Of a DNA stretch of 64,000 nt, positions 23,963 to 36,202 are shown piece by piece. Position numbers and translations under genes: made by a program. Within the stretch, counting starts at the first letter, position 1. Each line of letters opens with the position of its first letter. Source of the DNA: Lates calcarifer (lineage: Eukaryota; Chordata; Actinopteri; Centropomidae); the NCBI RefSeq assembly GCF_001640805.2, contig NC_066848.1, positions 8,261,526-8,325,525 on the forward strand, in the 5' to 3' direction. Below the pieces are notes generated by a model, which searched no databases, had not been told where the DNA came from, and saw only the letters and a list, made by a program, of their open reading frames with translations.

Positions 23963-25569
23963 TCCTCTTTCTTCACTAAAAAGCAAGAAATGAATACCAG
24001 GAGGTTAAAACAGCTGTTTTGAGTGTTTGTCTTTTTCAGAGCTATAAGCTAATGTCCAAAGAAGCATAGAAATAATCAAATATTCTGATCATATCCACAC
24101 AAATGGAATCTTACATAGAGTGTCAGCACTGTATACATTGGTGTTGTGCTTTATTATTGCCATAATAACTTTTGTAAGAGCAGAATCAAAGCAGAAGAAG
24201 TGTTACACTGATACCCCTGAGATAAAAAAAAAACAAAAACATATCAGATTATTTTTAAGTCACCAGTGAATGACAAAGTGAGTTCCCAGTGGAATCAAAC
24301 TAAGAATCTATTGTTAAGCATACATTACTTGTTACCTCCAGCATGCAGAGTTTCAAATTTAAGCCTGTTCTCATATTCAGGCAATGCTGTATAGTCATCC
24401 AGTTTACTGTAGCCAACACTGCTATTGCAAAGTGGTCATGCTGTGGTGACTCATACTGTAGCCCATATGTCTAATACACCATTAGAAAGTGCTCATATTA
24501 AACATTTATCAGCGCCTGTGTGGGTGAACTCTATTGCCATGCTTTTTTCTCTCAAGAATAGCAAATTTTTCCAATTCATGAACAGATCAAGGTTTTACTT
24601 GGTTTGAATTTTTTACAAGGTGGACTCAGAAATATACCTAAAAATGTGGCAGCCAGATAAAAGCTCAGGTTTTTGTGCTCTTGACACACCCAAGCACAGG
24701 AAAATGTTAAATGTTAGATAAAAAGCACCTGATAAAAGACAGTGAGTGAAGGCACTTTGATGAGGCTATTTTTGGGTAAAACTCTTATTTACTTTTTCTT
24801 GTTTGACATCATGAGTCATGACATGTGCTGAAATTAGACACTTTCTTTGTCACTACAATACACATTCCCTGAGGTATGCTTAGATCACATTTCTGGCAGA
24901 GGCATTCAAATGCACACACAGATGTAATCACAATGAGACAGCGCCATCCAGCTCTTCATGAATGGAAACAGAATCCAAAAATAAGATGGAAGAGCTTTAA
25001 CAAAATGAGAATTATGCAGAACTAATATTATTTGCCAGGATCCCACTGCTTGCTCCAGATTGCTTGAAAAGATGCGTATCTAATCACACACTGGCACAGA
25101 TTCCTTTGGGGTGTGCACATTTATATTCACAATCACATGTTTTTGTATTCATGTGAATGTGTGTATTCCCCTTTAGGCATTCTCCAGTGTATTTTCTCCT
25201 CAAGGCTTTCAGTCACACATACACATACATAGACTCACCACATCATGTTAATCTGAGCCTAAGGAATCTGTGCAGCAGATGTAACAATAACTCAATACAT
25301 GTGCATAATATGTAGGAAGTGGAACTTTATACGATGATACTAAGTGTTTCTAGCAGGCAAGTGAGGCTGTGATGCTCATTACAAACCAGAAAAGAAAACG
25401 TTTGGATGGATGTTTCTCAGTTATCTTAGATTCTTAGTAGTGTGGCAAGGATAATTAAATTCTAAAATCAGTAAGACAACATCTCTGGTCACTGCCTTAC
25501 AAAAACTACTAGACAAATGCTTGTTCCAAAACATTTAATATGAATATTTTCTGATTTGGTCCTACTCCA

Positions 25570-25755
25570 TTAAGGTTTGCTAAGGTTAAGACACAAAAAC
25601 TACTTGGTAAGGGTGAGGAAAAGATTGTGGCTCTGATTTAAAAAACTAGAATTGCTGCCAACTAGTCAACTTGCAATTTACATCCATGTGTGTCCAGACT
25701 CATACAATATATGTAGTAAAGCCTTTGAAGGAATTTAAAGAAAGGTACCAAACAC
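25570..25755 (+). repeat. Dispersed teleost repeat fragment
   Basis: AGGTTAAGACACAAAAACTA followed by CTTGGTAAGGGTGAGGAAAAG and a GTGGCT word matches a common percomorph repeat phrase. It leads directly into the hAT-like fragment, so insertions are probably nested here. Confidence 0.5.
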
Positions 25756-25843
25756 AAAGTTGTAGCCATGACAGTAGACAATGCTTCAAATATGAATGTT
25801 GCTGCAAAGAGGCTGTAAATTCTAGGTTTCAAGATGGGCACCC
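25756..25843 (+). pseudogene. Decayed hAT (ZBED-like) transposase fragment
   Basis: Frame AAA GTT GTA GCC ATG reads KVVAMTVDNASNMNVAAKRL, then a stop codon, then ILGFKMGT. This resembles the RNaseH-fold core of fish hAT/ZBED-like transposases, where T-DNASNM is a hallmark with a catalytic Asp. The frame is broken by an in-frame stop and no longer ORF remains, so it is a dead fragment. Family assignment is from memory. Confidence 0.6.
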
Positions 25844-26265
25844 ATGATTAGTGTGACTAATTTAGTATCTGACCAAATGTGAAATATGGTCACAAAATCT
25901 GGTTCTGTTCCTGAGGTATGGCGATGAATAGTGGCCAAGAAGTACAGTGAAGCTGACCATATGCCTTTAAATGTCATCATATGTCATGATTTTATTCTAT
26001 TACACATCTGTGAAAAATGTTCTTATAATTAGTGTATAAATTGTTGCGTTATGGCCAAAAACATGTTTTGTGAGGTCACAGTGAGTTTGACCTTTGACCT
26101 TTAACCAACAAATGGCTAGGGTCAGTTCATCCTTGATTCAAAGAGAATATACATACCAAATTTGAAGAAATTCCCTCAAGATGTTCCTGAGAAATCATGA
26201 TTATGAGAATGGGATGGATAGATAACCCAAAAGCATGGCTGTCACCAGCGCGGAGACATAAAAAC
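25844..26265 (+). repeat. Dispersed percomorph repeat
   Basis: It has the familiar order of phrases: TGGTTCTGTTCCTGAGGTAT; AGTGGCCAAGAAGTACAGTG; GTTATGGCCAAAAACATG; GTGAGGTCACAGTGAGTTTG followed by ACCTTTGACC; ACCAAATTTGAAGAAATTCC; GAGAATGGGATGGATAGATA; and GGCTGTCACCAGCGCGGAGA. This is a very abundant percomorph element, diverged here and without coding capacity. Confidence 0.75.
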
Positions 26266-26717
26266 ACTTTGGCAACAACTGTAGTCATACAAAATGAAAA
26301 CTGTTATGGGTTTTTCTTAAGCACAGTTTTCTTGTACAGCACAGTTCTGTGTCTAGTTGGTGGTAGTTGGTGTGTACACGGTTGTCACAGATATTGATAT
26401 CTGGTTTCAAGATTGACAGAGAAATGTACATTTGGTTATATGTTGACTAAGACAGGAAAGATATTGGGTCTTGGCTTTGGGTTGATTGTCTTTTGGTTTT
26501 CCAGCGGATGTAAACTGACTGAAGAAAATTACTGGGTTATTACATTCAAACTCCCATCATGGCTGAAACATATGCATTCCTATTCATATTGAGAATGTAA
26601 TGAAAGAAGTCGCCTTCATATTACATCTCATTCTGGTCTTCCAGCTTGTCTGAATCTGCACTTCAGCAGAAAATAATAACTTTGCCGCAGCCTAAATTAT
26701 CATAATGACCCATAGCA

Positions 26718-26763
<46 letters not shown>
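26718..26763. repeat. (CA)n microsatellite
   Basis: This is an uninterrupted CA run of about 23 units. Confidence 0.95.
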
Positions 26764-26764
<1 letters not shown>

Positions 26765-27736
26765 GCACACAAATATTGCCTTTTTCACATTTCTTACTTC
26801 ATGAAATATTTATTTCAGCAAAATATTCTTGGTTTCCGCTTCACTCCAAAACTGCCAGTTTCTATTTGAATCCTGTGCTGTGAAATGTTGAAGATGGTGA
26901 TACTGACCCTGCAATGAAAGGAAAAAAAGAACTAAAGAAAACACCAAATATTACTGCGGTTTCTTAGCTCTCCTTTGCTGTCGTTAGACTTGCAGTGTTA
27001 AGGTAGCGTTAAGCACTTTTTCAGGGTTTCTTGGTTAATGTGGTTTTGACTTGTCAGGTTAATCATATCATCACCTGCACTGTGGAAGAGTGTTCATCTG
27101 ACCAGTTCTTACACCTCATAAAACATTTTGTTTGATTTTATTCTTGTTTCCAATTATCAGGTATAGACAACATAAAAATAACTTCTACTGTGTTATTTAA
27201 GTATTTGCATTGTTCTCTGATTTTGACTGAAAGACAGACACTCATAAAACATAAACAAACAACCAAAAAATGTTTTGCAATAAAATCAATTTGTTTTTAT
27301 GTATTTCTTTGGTTTGTGTTTTTGTGTGCAGGAAACTTTTATATATCAAACCACATGAGATTATAAACCAATGAGGCTACTACATTCCTGTTCACCGTCA
27401 GTATCAGTTGTTCTCATTGTTTGTGACTGTGCCAAATAACATATCCCAGATATCTTTATAATATAGAGTGGAGACACTGAGACAGTTGGTGGTCACAAAC
27501 AGTTTGTACCTACGGTATGTAATGGATGCATGAATGTGTCTGTGTGTCCCTCTGGGTTTGGATTAGATATTCAGAAATGACTGCATTGTGATCTCTGACA
27601 TTCCCTACAATAACACAAATCTGTTTGTTTGTGTGTTAAGCCTTGTCTTCATTTGTGGCTTTGTGTTTATGTGTGTCTCTGTGTGAGTATGTGTGTGTCT
27701 GTGTGAGTGGGTGTGTGTATGTGACTGTGCCGTCCT

Positions 27737-27800
27737 GGAATGCTGACCTGTCCCCCTTCTTGGCAGTCAAATCAGAGCTGAAAACTGTTAGAGCAGATTG
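27737..27800 (+). repeat. Diverged local duplicate, copy A
   Basis: Positions 27737-27787 align without gaps to 28394-28444. I count 37 of 51 identical bases, and 12 of the 14 differences are transitions. After a short gap the pair continues with TTAGAGC. Confidence 0.6.
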
Positions 27801-28393
27801 TATTTCCTGGGAGGTTTGGATTCCTAAAGCAGGCAGTCTAAATTATCCTCTGCTGGTGAGATCTGAGCACTAGAGCAGATTTGTTTATGTAGTGCAGCTT
27901 GCATGTGTCCTACAGTGACATCAGCTTCTACTTTTGCATGTACATGCTACCTGTACAAGGGAGTGATGCATGAGATTTTGGTTCATGCATAGCGTGTTTT
28001 CGATCTTCCAATCCGTCTGGGCATCGTGCCATAGCAAACACCCTTCTGCTATTGACTTAACCACAAGTTGAGAATCTCACACACACACAAATACACAAAT
28101 ACTGTCAGGGGAGCGCATTGAAAGAGATCTTGTTCTCTTCCAACATGACAGGAAATGAGAACTCTCAAACCAAAAAAATATATTAAATTGGAATCTTTAA
28201 AAGCAAATAAACATCTCCTCAAATGCCTTCCAACATTTTGGATACCAAAGGCGAACTAAATAAAACTCCACAAGTCATCTTTTTCAGTGAGTCTGCATTT
28301 GGAACTGTCTGCAACACATCCTCTGTCTTTCATAAGTACAGGCTGGATTATTTGGTGTCTGTGTGGCCTTTCAACAGTCGGCCTGGCCCTGCA

Positions 28394-28463
28394 GGAATGT
28401 TGATTTGTCCTTCTTTCTGGCAATCAAACCTAAGTTGAAGACTTTGTGTTTTAGAGCGGACAT
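28394..28463 (+). repeat. Diverged local duplicate, copy B
   Basis: This is the partner of the copy at 27737-27800, in the same orientation and 657 bp downstream. Flanks beyond about 70 bp do not align by eye. Confidence 0.6.
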
Positions 28464-31314
28464 TCACTTATCTGATATCATAGCTGGCTGGTTAAGTATT
28501 GCATACCAGCTGAGATATTGGTTCACTTTGCCCAAGACACAGTAAAAGCAACTTCATAATCTCGGTTCACACGTCATCACCGGGACAAACCTCTGAGGAG
28601 AAAATGTGAGGAAGACATATGGAAGAAAGTAATCTGCTCATACTGACTGAAGAGCCACATTTACAGCTGCAAAGAAGAGTTAAAGAAAAGAACAGATGAA
28701 AAGGATAAACTAATGGCAAGAGAGAAAGAGGCTAATTACAGGATATTTGAAGGAGAAAGGGGTGTGGGACACCCGCAGAGAGGAAGGCCTGTGTTTAAGA
28801 GTTACATGAAAGTGAAACACTGAGTGCTTGTTTGTTCTTACTGAGGAATAACAGGGAATAGTTGGCTGCAGCTAAGGCAGGCTGATAAACGGGGGAGGCC
28901 GACATCACTGTGTGTTCCCTCTTATGTCTTGCGTGGGCCAAAACACAATCAGAAACGATGAAAAACTTCCTCTTTGTAATAATCCACATATGATTTCATG
29001 GCTGTTCTCCAATAACAGCTGAAAAATGAGGGGGAAAAATCACTCACAGTCATGAAAGGGACAATATTAACTGGACTATATGTTAATCCAGCTGTATAGA
29101 AATATGTATTAATTCCAAGCCAGGCTAAAAATATTATAATGCAATTGAATAGGACAGCTGGAATGGCAGAGTGACGCACCACAGGCAAAACAGATCTTCC
29201 TCTGATAAATTTCAGATCAAGGGAGAGACATCAGCAGGATTTAGTTCCTCAGAGCTATCAGAGGCAGGGGATACAGGGGGAGAGGGGGAAAGAGAGACAT
29301 AAACAGAAAGACAGAAAGACAGAGAGGATGCGATTTGTGTTAATGTAATCCTTTGTGAGCGACAATATAGTTAATTTAGCGGTGGGGAGGAAATCATCCA
29401 ACAAATGAAATTCCCCTGCCAGTTTGAGGTAGATTGTGGCTCCAGGATGGACTGACATTATGCAAATTTTGCAGGAATATATTGAGTAGATTAGGAGTGA
29501 AAATGATTTGAATCCTTTTGTTATGAACTGACCTCAGTTATAAGCATAGAAATATTACTGTAGTGCCTGTTGCTCACTGCACCATGATGACATGATTTAT
29601 AAACCTGGCAACTTTTCTTCAATAATGACAAATGACAAGCAATGGTTATGACTCTATATTTTGATAGAGACTGACACAAACACTTCATCTTGTTCCCACT
29701 TGAAAATGCCACCCATTGTATTCTTGCAATCCCATTAAAATAATGGGTCACAGGCTTTTCACTGTCTTACTGACTAATAATATTCTCCCTGTATGCTGTG
29801 GTGACAACTGTAGTCCTTCAGAATACCCACTGCCAGAGGGAAGAAGACGAGACGAATGAGATGAGCCGACAGATTCTTGCTTAGATCGGTCATATGCACA
29901 CTGCTGCACTGCCATATAAAGACATATTCAGCCCTATTTAAAGAAACACACAGAGAGAATATCTGTCCCTGCTGAAACACACAGTCACAATGTTTACATG
30001 CAAGTCTTGGCTCATCATCATTCTGTGCCTATGTTTGTCCAGCTTTAATCTAGAGCTTTGTAAAATCATGAAACTAGATTTGTAAACACAAACAGTAAAG
30101 CCCCAAAAATCCACAGGGCTTGTTTTCTCACTTAAGGCTCCAATTAAATAATGACCTTGCAATAGCTGTAGAGATGATACAATTTTTATTTTCTCCTGTG
30201 ACTCTGTAGCTCTATAAAATGGTCAACGGGTCTCTCAACTCCTGCAGGTTTGAGATGGACACATGTGGAAAGCCTTTAATGGCAGAGAAAACATCCCAGT
30301 CTGCCTCTACACTGAGAAACACATAGCTTCCCACTGAGCTAGTGGAACTCACAGTTCGCTTACATACGTATATGTCTGGTTTGTTGCCATGGTTTCACTC
30401 ACCTTAGTGACTGCTACTGTGTCTTGAAGAAAAAAAAAGTCCCAAAAATAAAACTTATTACTGAGGCATAGGGGATTTTTCCTTTTAAAAATAATTCCTA
30501 TTGCAGTGGAAATATATTTATGAATAATCAATGAGTTCACTTTTCAGAAAAACATTCACTCCAGTGTTGCTCTTCAACTCTACACATACAGTATTTCTGT
30601 CTTGTTGTCTAATATGTCACTTTGTTTTCAGCACTGTTTGATTTGAGCCCCAAAAACTAAAATAAATGGTTTGTGTCTGTCCTGTCTTTGCTCATGTGGT
30701 GTTGTTTGATCAAATGCAACACTGACATCCTTCAGAGCTATGCATCCAAGTCACTGTGTGTGATTATTAAACTGCAGGCACAAGCTCACAAATAGCCATA
30801 TGAATAGCTATAATGCTATGGTGTGATCCCATGCTTTGGTTGGGTGATTCTTAAGCTTGTAAGTTCTAACTGAGGCTTCAGCTAAACTTGCTGTTTGTTT
30901 TCTACTTGTTATGATGTCAGCTAAATCTGCTTCTTATTTACAAAGCTGTGCAATCTGAAGAAGCTGTTGTATTCACATTAGTCAGTCTGGATTGTTTTGG
31001 AATTTCTGTGCCGTTTGTTCTGGATCAGAGAACTACGATTATAAATAGTTGATTTTAAGAAACAAAAGAAATAAAAGTGTATGTGGGGAAAGATGTGTGA
31101 AGCAGAGCCCAACAAAATACAGCTTGTTATACTGTATCAATATGAATTCTAAATAAAACTGTGACTTAAGAGGTTCAAACCAGATCTAAATAATTTCCAT
31201 GGAGGCAAAACTGAGTTTCCATAAAGGCCACATCTATGATTTTCCACCTGCTGGTATTAACCCAGATTATGCTCAGCAGTATTGATTATCATGAGAAGAA
31301 GTGAATAAATTATG

Positions 31315-31316
31315 CA

Positions 31317-31356
<40 letters not shown>
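31315..31356. repeat. (CG)n(CA)n alternating tract
   Basis: CACGTGCGCGCGCG is followed by a CA run. This strictly alternating purine-pyrimidine sequence is favourable for Z-DNA. Confidence 0.9.
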
Positions 31357-31358
<2 letters not shown>

Positions 31359-34300
31359 TATACCAGCAGTTCCACTCACAGTGAAAGTGAAAACATGACA
31401 GGAAAAAAGGGCCTTATTCCAATAATGAAGAGAGAGGGTCCTGCCAGGAGGCAGATGACGCTGCATTAGTCTTTAATGCCAGGAAGGAGAGATGGGGAGA
31501 GAGGGAGAGAGAGAGAGAAAGAGAGGAGACTCTGTTCTTCTTACATAACAGGTGATTTTAAGACTATTGAGACTCCCGTGTCCACTCCATCTTGAATGAA
31601 TACTGGGGTGAGCAGAGGATACCAAAACTGAAATAAAAGAGTTCTCACTCAATGGATGACAGCCATGGCTTTTAAGCATTTTGTGTACATAGAGCTCCTG
31701 TCCTGGTATGGTGCTCTGAAAATATTGGCAGCACACACGACACACAGTGAGACACCAGACACAAAAGGTTGACTTGTTAAACATACAGAATTTATGAGCT
31801 TTCAGGACTTTGCACAGTAAAGCCCTGTCAGTGATACTGACAGCAACAAGCGTGAAAGCTGTTGGATTGAACCCCATGATAGAGTGCTCTGTAATGTAGT
31901 GGAGTGTAATAATACCACCACCAGCAGCCGTCCTACTGAGAAAAGAAAAATGAGCCTGTCAGGGGAAAGAAAAGAAAAAGACAGAAGAAAAAAAAAATCC
32001 CCCCTCAAAGTTCTGATGTGCTGTTTGGCTGAAGATCTGCTTTTCGCAGCCAAGTCTCTGTACAGATTAAAATGCACTTATTCCATCAAACATCCAGTGA
32101 AGCTGCCTGCCAGTTATCTGGCTGCTATTTGTTTACAAGGTGGAGAAATCCAGCACTTTTTGAGTGAGGACTGAGTGCAGGTCTGTGCCGATCTACTGGT
32201 GAGGAGCTGTGGCATGCATGCAACAAGAAACACCAGGTGTACAGCTGGTGGACCAGAAGACATTTTTTATTACTGTCATGATAATGATCCTTAACTTTCA
32301 CAAAATGAGCCTCATAATTGCAAGTAATCAGTTTCCAGAGAAACAGAGTAATGCACGTCTCCTGCATTAAAGCAGACAGTAACACCGCTCTCACTCTTAC
32401 CATATGAAAATGACTGTAATCATAAATGAAAGTGAGGGTTCAGGCCATGTGCCAAGTGTGCCTTGTTGTAGCCCACAGTGAGAGCAGAATTTCAGGCTGT
32501 TGGGAAGCTTATTTCTTGCTGTGGCTGAAGTACAGAACAGGCCGTTGGAGTTTATAGTAGAAAGAAAGATGAAGCCAGCCAGTTTCCTGCCTTCAGATGG
32601 CAGAGCAGATGGCGGAGGCCTGAGGGCCAATGCTACAGCCTGTCATCCAACTCTCCATCAGCAGCACTCGCTTCCTCAACATTAAGCAGTAGCAGGTATG
32701 ACTTAGCACTACTTGCATATTGTACAAGGTGTTCTCTAATTAAAAATTCACACAAGCTGAGCACACACAATACCAGTCAGTCTGTTTGCTTCATGACTTA
32801 TCAGGATACTTAAATTCTGGCAGGTTTAGGGTAAATCCCTTCCATGGTTACAGCAGTATCAAGGTAATTTTGCATTTTAAGAAATAGTGGCACTTCAGAT
32901 CCAGAGTCCTACAAGCAGGTCAGCCAGAGGCCAAAGATCAACTGTGCCCACTGCCCCCTCTAGTGGACATGCACAGATAAAGGCAGAGTGATGAAAAGAA
33001 TGAAACAAAAGTTAGAAAAGGGAGGACAAGAGGATACAGTAAATGCAAGTTTATCCCTTTTCCTTAGAGCAATACTAATATTTAAAGCTGTGGTTTGGGT
33101 GTTTGTTAAAATAATAGCTCAGATAAAGAGAAACTTAATCAGTGATTGATTATCTGATACACAATATCTGTAATTCTTTTTCCATGCATCAGTGTTTGGG
33201 AAATGAACAACATAAAAAGAGCAGAATTTGAGACTAATAACGGAAAGAACAGAAGGGCTCATATTATTCTATCATCTGGGCAAAAATGCAGAAGGAACTT
33301 AATATATCCAACAGGATTGTTTTTGCCTGTTTTTAATAAACCGCCATTTTTAGTTTCAGTGCCACAATGAATGTTGTAATGATTTAATCAAAACATACAT
33401 TTGAACAATTAAAGGGAAACAGTGCCTCAGAGATGCGGGCCAAGGATACTGAATACTTTGTTTGACAAGTCAGCACATTTATGTTATCAAACTTATTCTG
33501 GAAGGAACCTGTATGGGATGGTAGAAGTCCAAGTGTTTTGAATTTTGTTCTGTTGTACACCTGCATGGAGAGCCACAACTCCACCCTGAGAAAGCTCTTA
33601 TCAAATTCACCAGGGAAAACATTGGAGAAAACAACAGTAAAAGACTCATCCACATCTCATCTAAGGGGATGGGAAAAACAAAAGTATGAAGCAAAGATGA
33701 CGAACACAATAACAGCAACTCCTGACAGCTTGCAGGCTTTTAAAATGAAATAATGAACACTAGCTGCACTCTCTGTTGGAGGGTGAATGTCAGGCCTCAT
33801 TACACACACACACACAAGCTTGTGAGCACACATGAATGAATGAATAAGTGCACACAGACACACAATAATGCGGACGTGAACACCCACAAAGACTCACATG
33901 CACACAGGGTTTGTATTATCACAGATACTTGGAAGTGGCCACACAGAACAGAACCCTGCCCACTTCTTCCCAGAACTGTTGGCTACTTTATTCAAACTTA
34001 ATCAGAGGAGCTGAAGTGTGCGAGTGTGTGAGAGAGACAGAGACAGAGGCAGACAGAGGGACAGAAATGCACATTAACATTTACGGTAATTTCAGCCTTT
34101 TTTAAAATCATAAAAATGTCTATAGACAAAAGAATAAATTACCAGAAAGCTTCTCCTAATCACATGAACATCAATTCTCACAGAGGACAAATGTAAAGAA
34201 ACATAATGTTTGGATAGATAGAAAAAGAGACAGAAGATAATAACTTCAGCATGCAGTGCATTCAGTTTTCCTCCCTTCTTCTGTCTCTGCTTCTTTTTCT

Positions 34301-34679
34301 CTCTGGAGTACAATTTAGAGAGATATTCTTCTTGACTTGTTTCCCTTCATGTGCTGCCTCTCCCTCTCTATCTTCCCAGTCATCTCACTGCCGTTGCCAG
34401 TCTTCTGTTGCTTTGAAGTGCTTTGTGCTTTCCACACTCACGACAGCCTTCCTGCCCTGACCCAGGCCAAATACAGAAATGCTGCTAAATAGAGCAGAGT
34501 GTGTAGCTGCACGTGTATGAGTTCCCCAGACTCTATACATCTAATTACACTATGTAAAGTCTCCTCCCGCCCCTAACTACTCCTTCTGATTCCTGGATCA
34601 TCCTGGAAATTGATTTTAATATTCTTAGTGTGCTATCTTTTTTCTGGGGTAGCTCTATTATGATGATCCAAAAATCTAG

Positions 34680-34735
34680 CCATCTTAGTGCCGTGGTCTA
34701 CCCACCGAGCTACACAGGGTGGCCTCAGACCAGAT
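34680..34735 (-). repeat. tRNA-like SINE remnant
   Basis: On the minus strand TGTAGCTCGGTGGGTAGACC matches a tRNA A-box region as found in SINE heads. No B box follows at the proper distance, so this is a remnant, not a tRNA gene. Confidence 0.4.
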
Positions 34736-35250
34736 CAGAGAATTTCTTGGCTCAGTTACCTTTAATCAACCAGTCATTTTCCAAACTGTAAGAGTGAGCC
34801 CAAATTATTTTTAGAGCCCACCTGGGTCTTAGACTCAGGAAATTACACCTTCTCCTGTTCTCTGACTCAAAGGAACATGAGCTCTAACTGTCCTCCAAAT
34901 GTCCTATCACCTCCTAACAGTGATGGAGACAAACTAGCACACTTGTTAGCCGTCAGCAGAAATCTATTTAACATTTTCAGGAGTAATGGAAGGGAAAGAG
35001 AGGTGAGACCATGGTGGGAACAAGAGGGTGAGAGTGAGAGACAGATTGGTGCTGTAATGTTTTGGCAGCGCAACGTTAGTGTCCACATGCTCAAAAAGCT
35101 GGTTTGCATTTTATGGAGAAGAGCAACAGGATAATGCATAGAAACTGTTAGATGGTTTGACTGCTGGAGCCAACAATGAGACCATTTCATATGGAAGCAC
35201 AAAAAAAATAGACCTTAATAAATTTGTCTGGGATCTTGCAGAATTGAGTT

Positions 35251-35300
35251 GAATGTGGTTCTGTTGCTGTGCAGGGAATGTGGTTCTGTTGCTGTGCAGG
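35251..35300. repeat. Perfect 2 x 25-bp tandem duplication
   Basis: The unit GAATGTGGTTCTGTTGCTGT + GCAGG is present twice, head to tail, without a difference. Confidence 0.95.
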
Positions 35301-36159
35301 GGTTCACATTCTGCCAAGATTCCACTTTAGAGTTCTCCAATGAAAGAATGAGTTTTTATAGATGTGAAAGATCCCCTTCCAGCAGCGATAATCGATCTAA
35401 TCGATGAAGTTTTCCAGACAGTTGTCAGAATCAAAATCGTCTTTTTGAGTTTGTGCAACTGCAAAACAAGCAAGCAAAATAATTGAACCCATATTAAAAT
35501 TTATTAATGGGTATTTCTGGTTGTGAGCATTTAAAATTTTGTAAAGACAGGACAAAGTGGTTACTGTATGTTCATAGTTCTACACTACCATGGCTAAAGT
35601 ATAATGCACTGTAGCCAATGGAAACAATTAGTGCTATAAAAAAGCCATACATACAGGATGACAGCAGTCAGGGTACAGGAAGGGAGGAGTTTTTTTGGCA
35701 ATTATACCTGTCAAATGGCACAAAGTGTAACCAGACTGCAACAACAATCAGAGCAGCGACCCAGGAAATGAACACAGAAACAGAGACAATCACAGAGGGA
35801 GGGGGTCAGGGATCAAGGTGAGGAGAAAGATCAAGAGAGCTTCTTGGCACCTGCCAAAAGACAAGGATATATACAGAGGAAGAGTATCTGTCAGCACCCA
35901 AAATGGACCTGGATCTAGGGAGGAAAACAGCTGTCTTGTGACTCAGAGCCTGTTCTCAAATCTGCTGTCATGAGAAGGACACTTGTACTGTCACCAAAAA
36001 GAAAGAGAGGATGAGAGAAAAGACCCTAAGGATACAGAGTCTAATAGCTCTTCCTTGTAGTAGATGAAACTGAAACCATTCCCCATCTGGATGGATTTAG
36101 ATTAATTACAGTAAGTACTGAGTTTAGCCTGCTAATCTAAAATGACACGGCACAGACAG

Positions 36160-36202
36160 ACACACACACACACACACACGCACACACACACACACACACA
36201 CA
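36160..36202. repeat. (CA)n microsatellite
   Basis: This is a CA run with one CG interruption. Confidence 0.95.

Noticed and set aside
32945..32970. CTCF site (CCACTAGAGGGGGCAG on the minus strand)
   Set aside because: It has an extra G relative to the consensus core and similar words occur in fish repeats; too weak to call without scoring.
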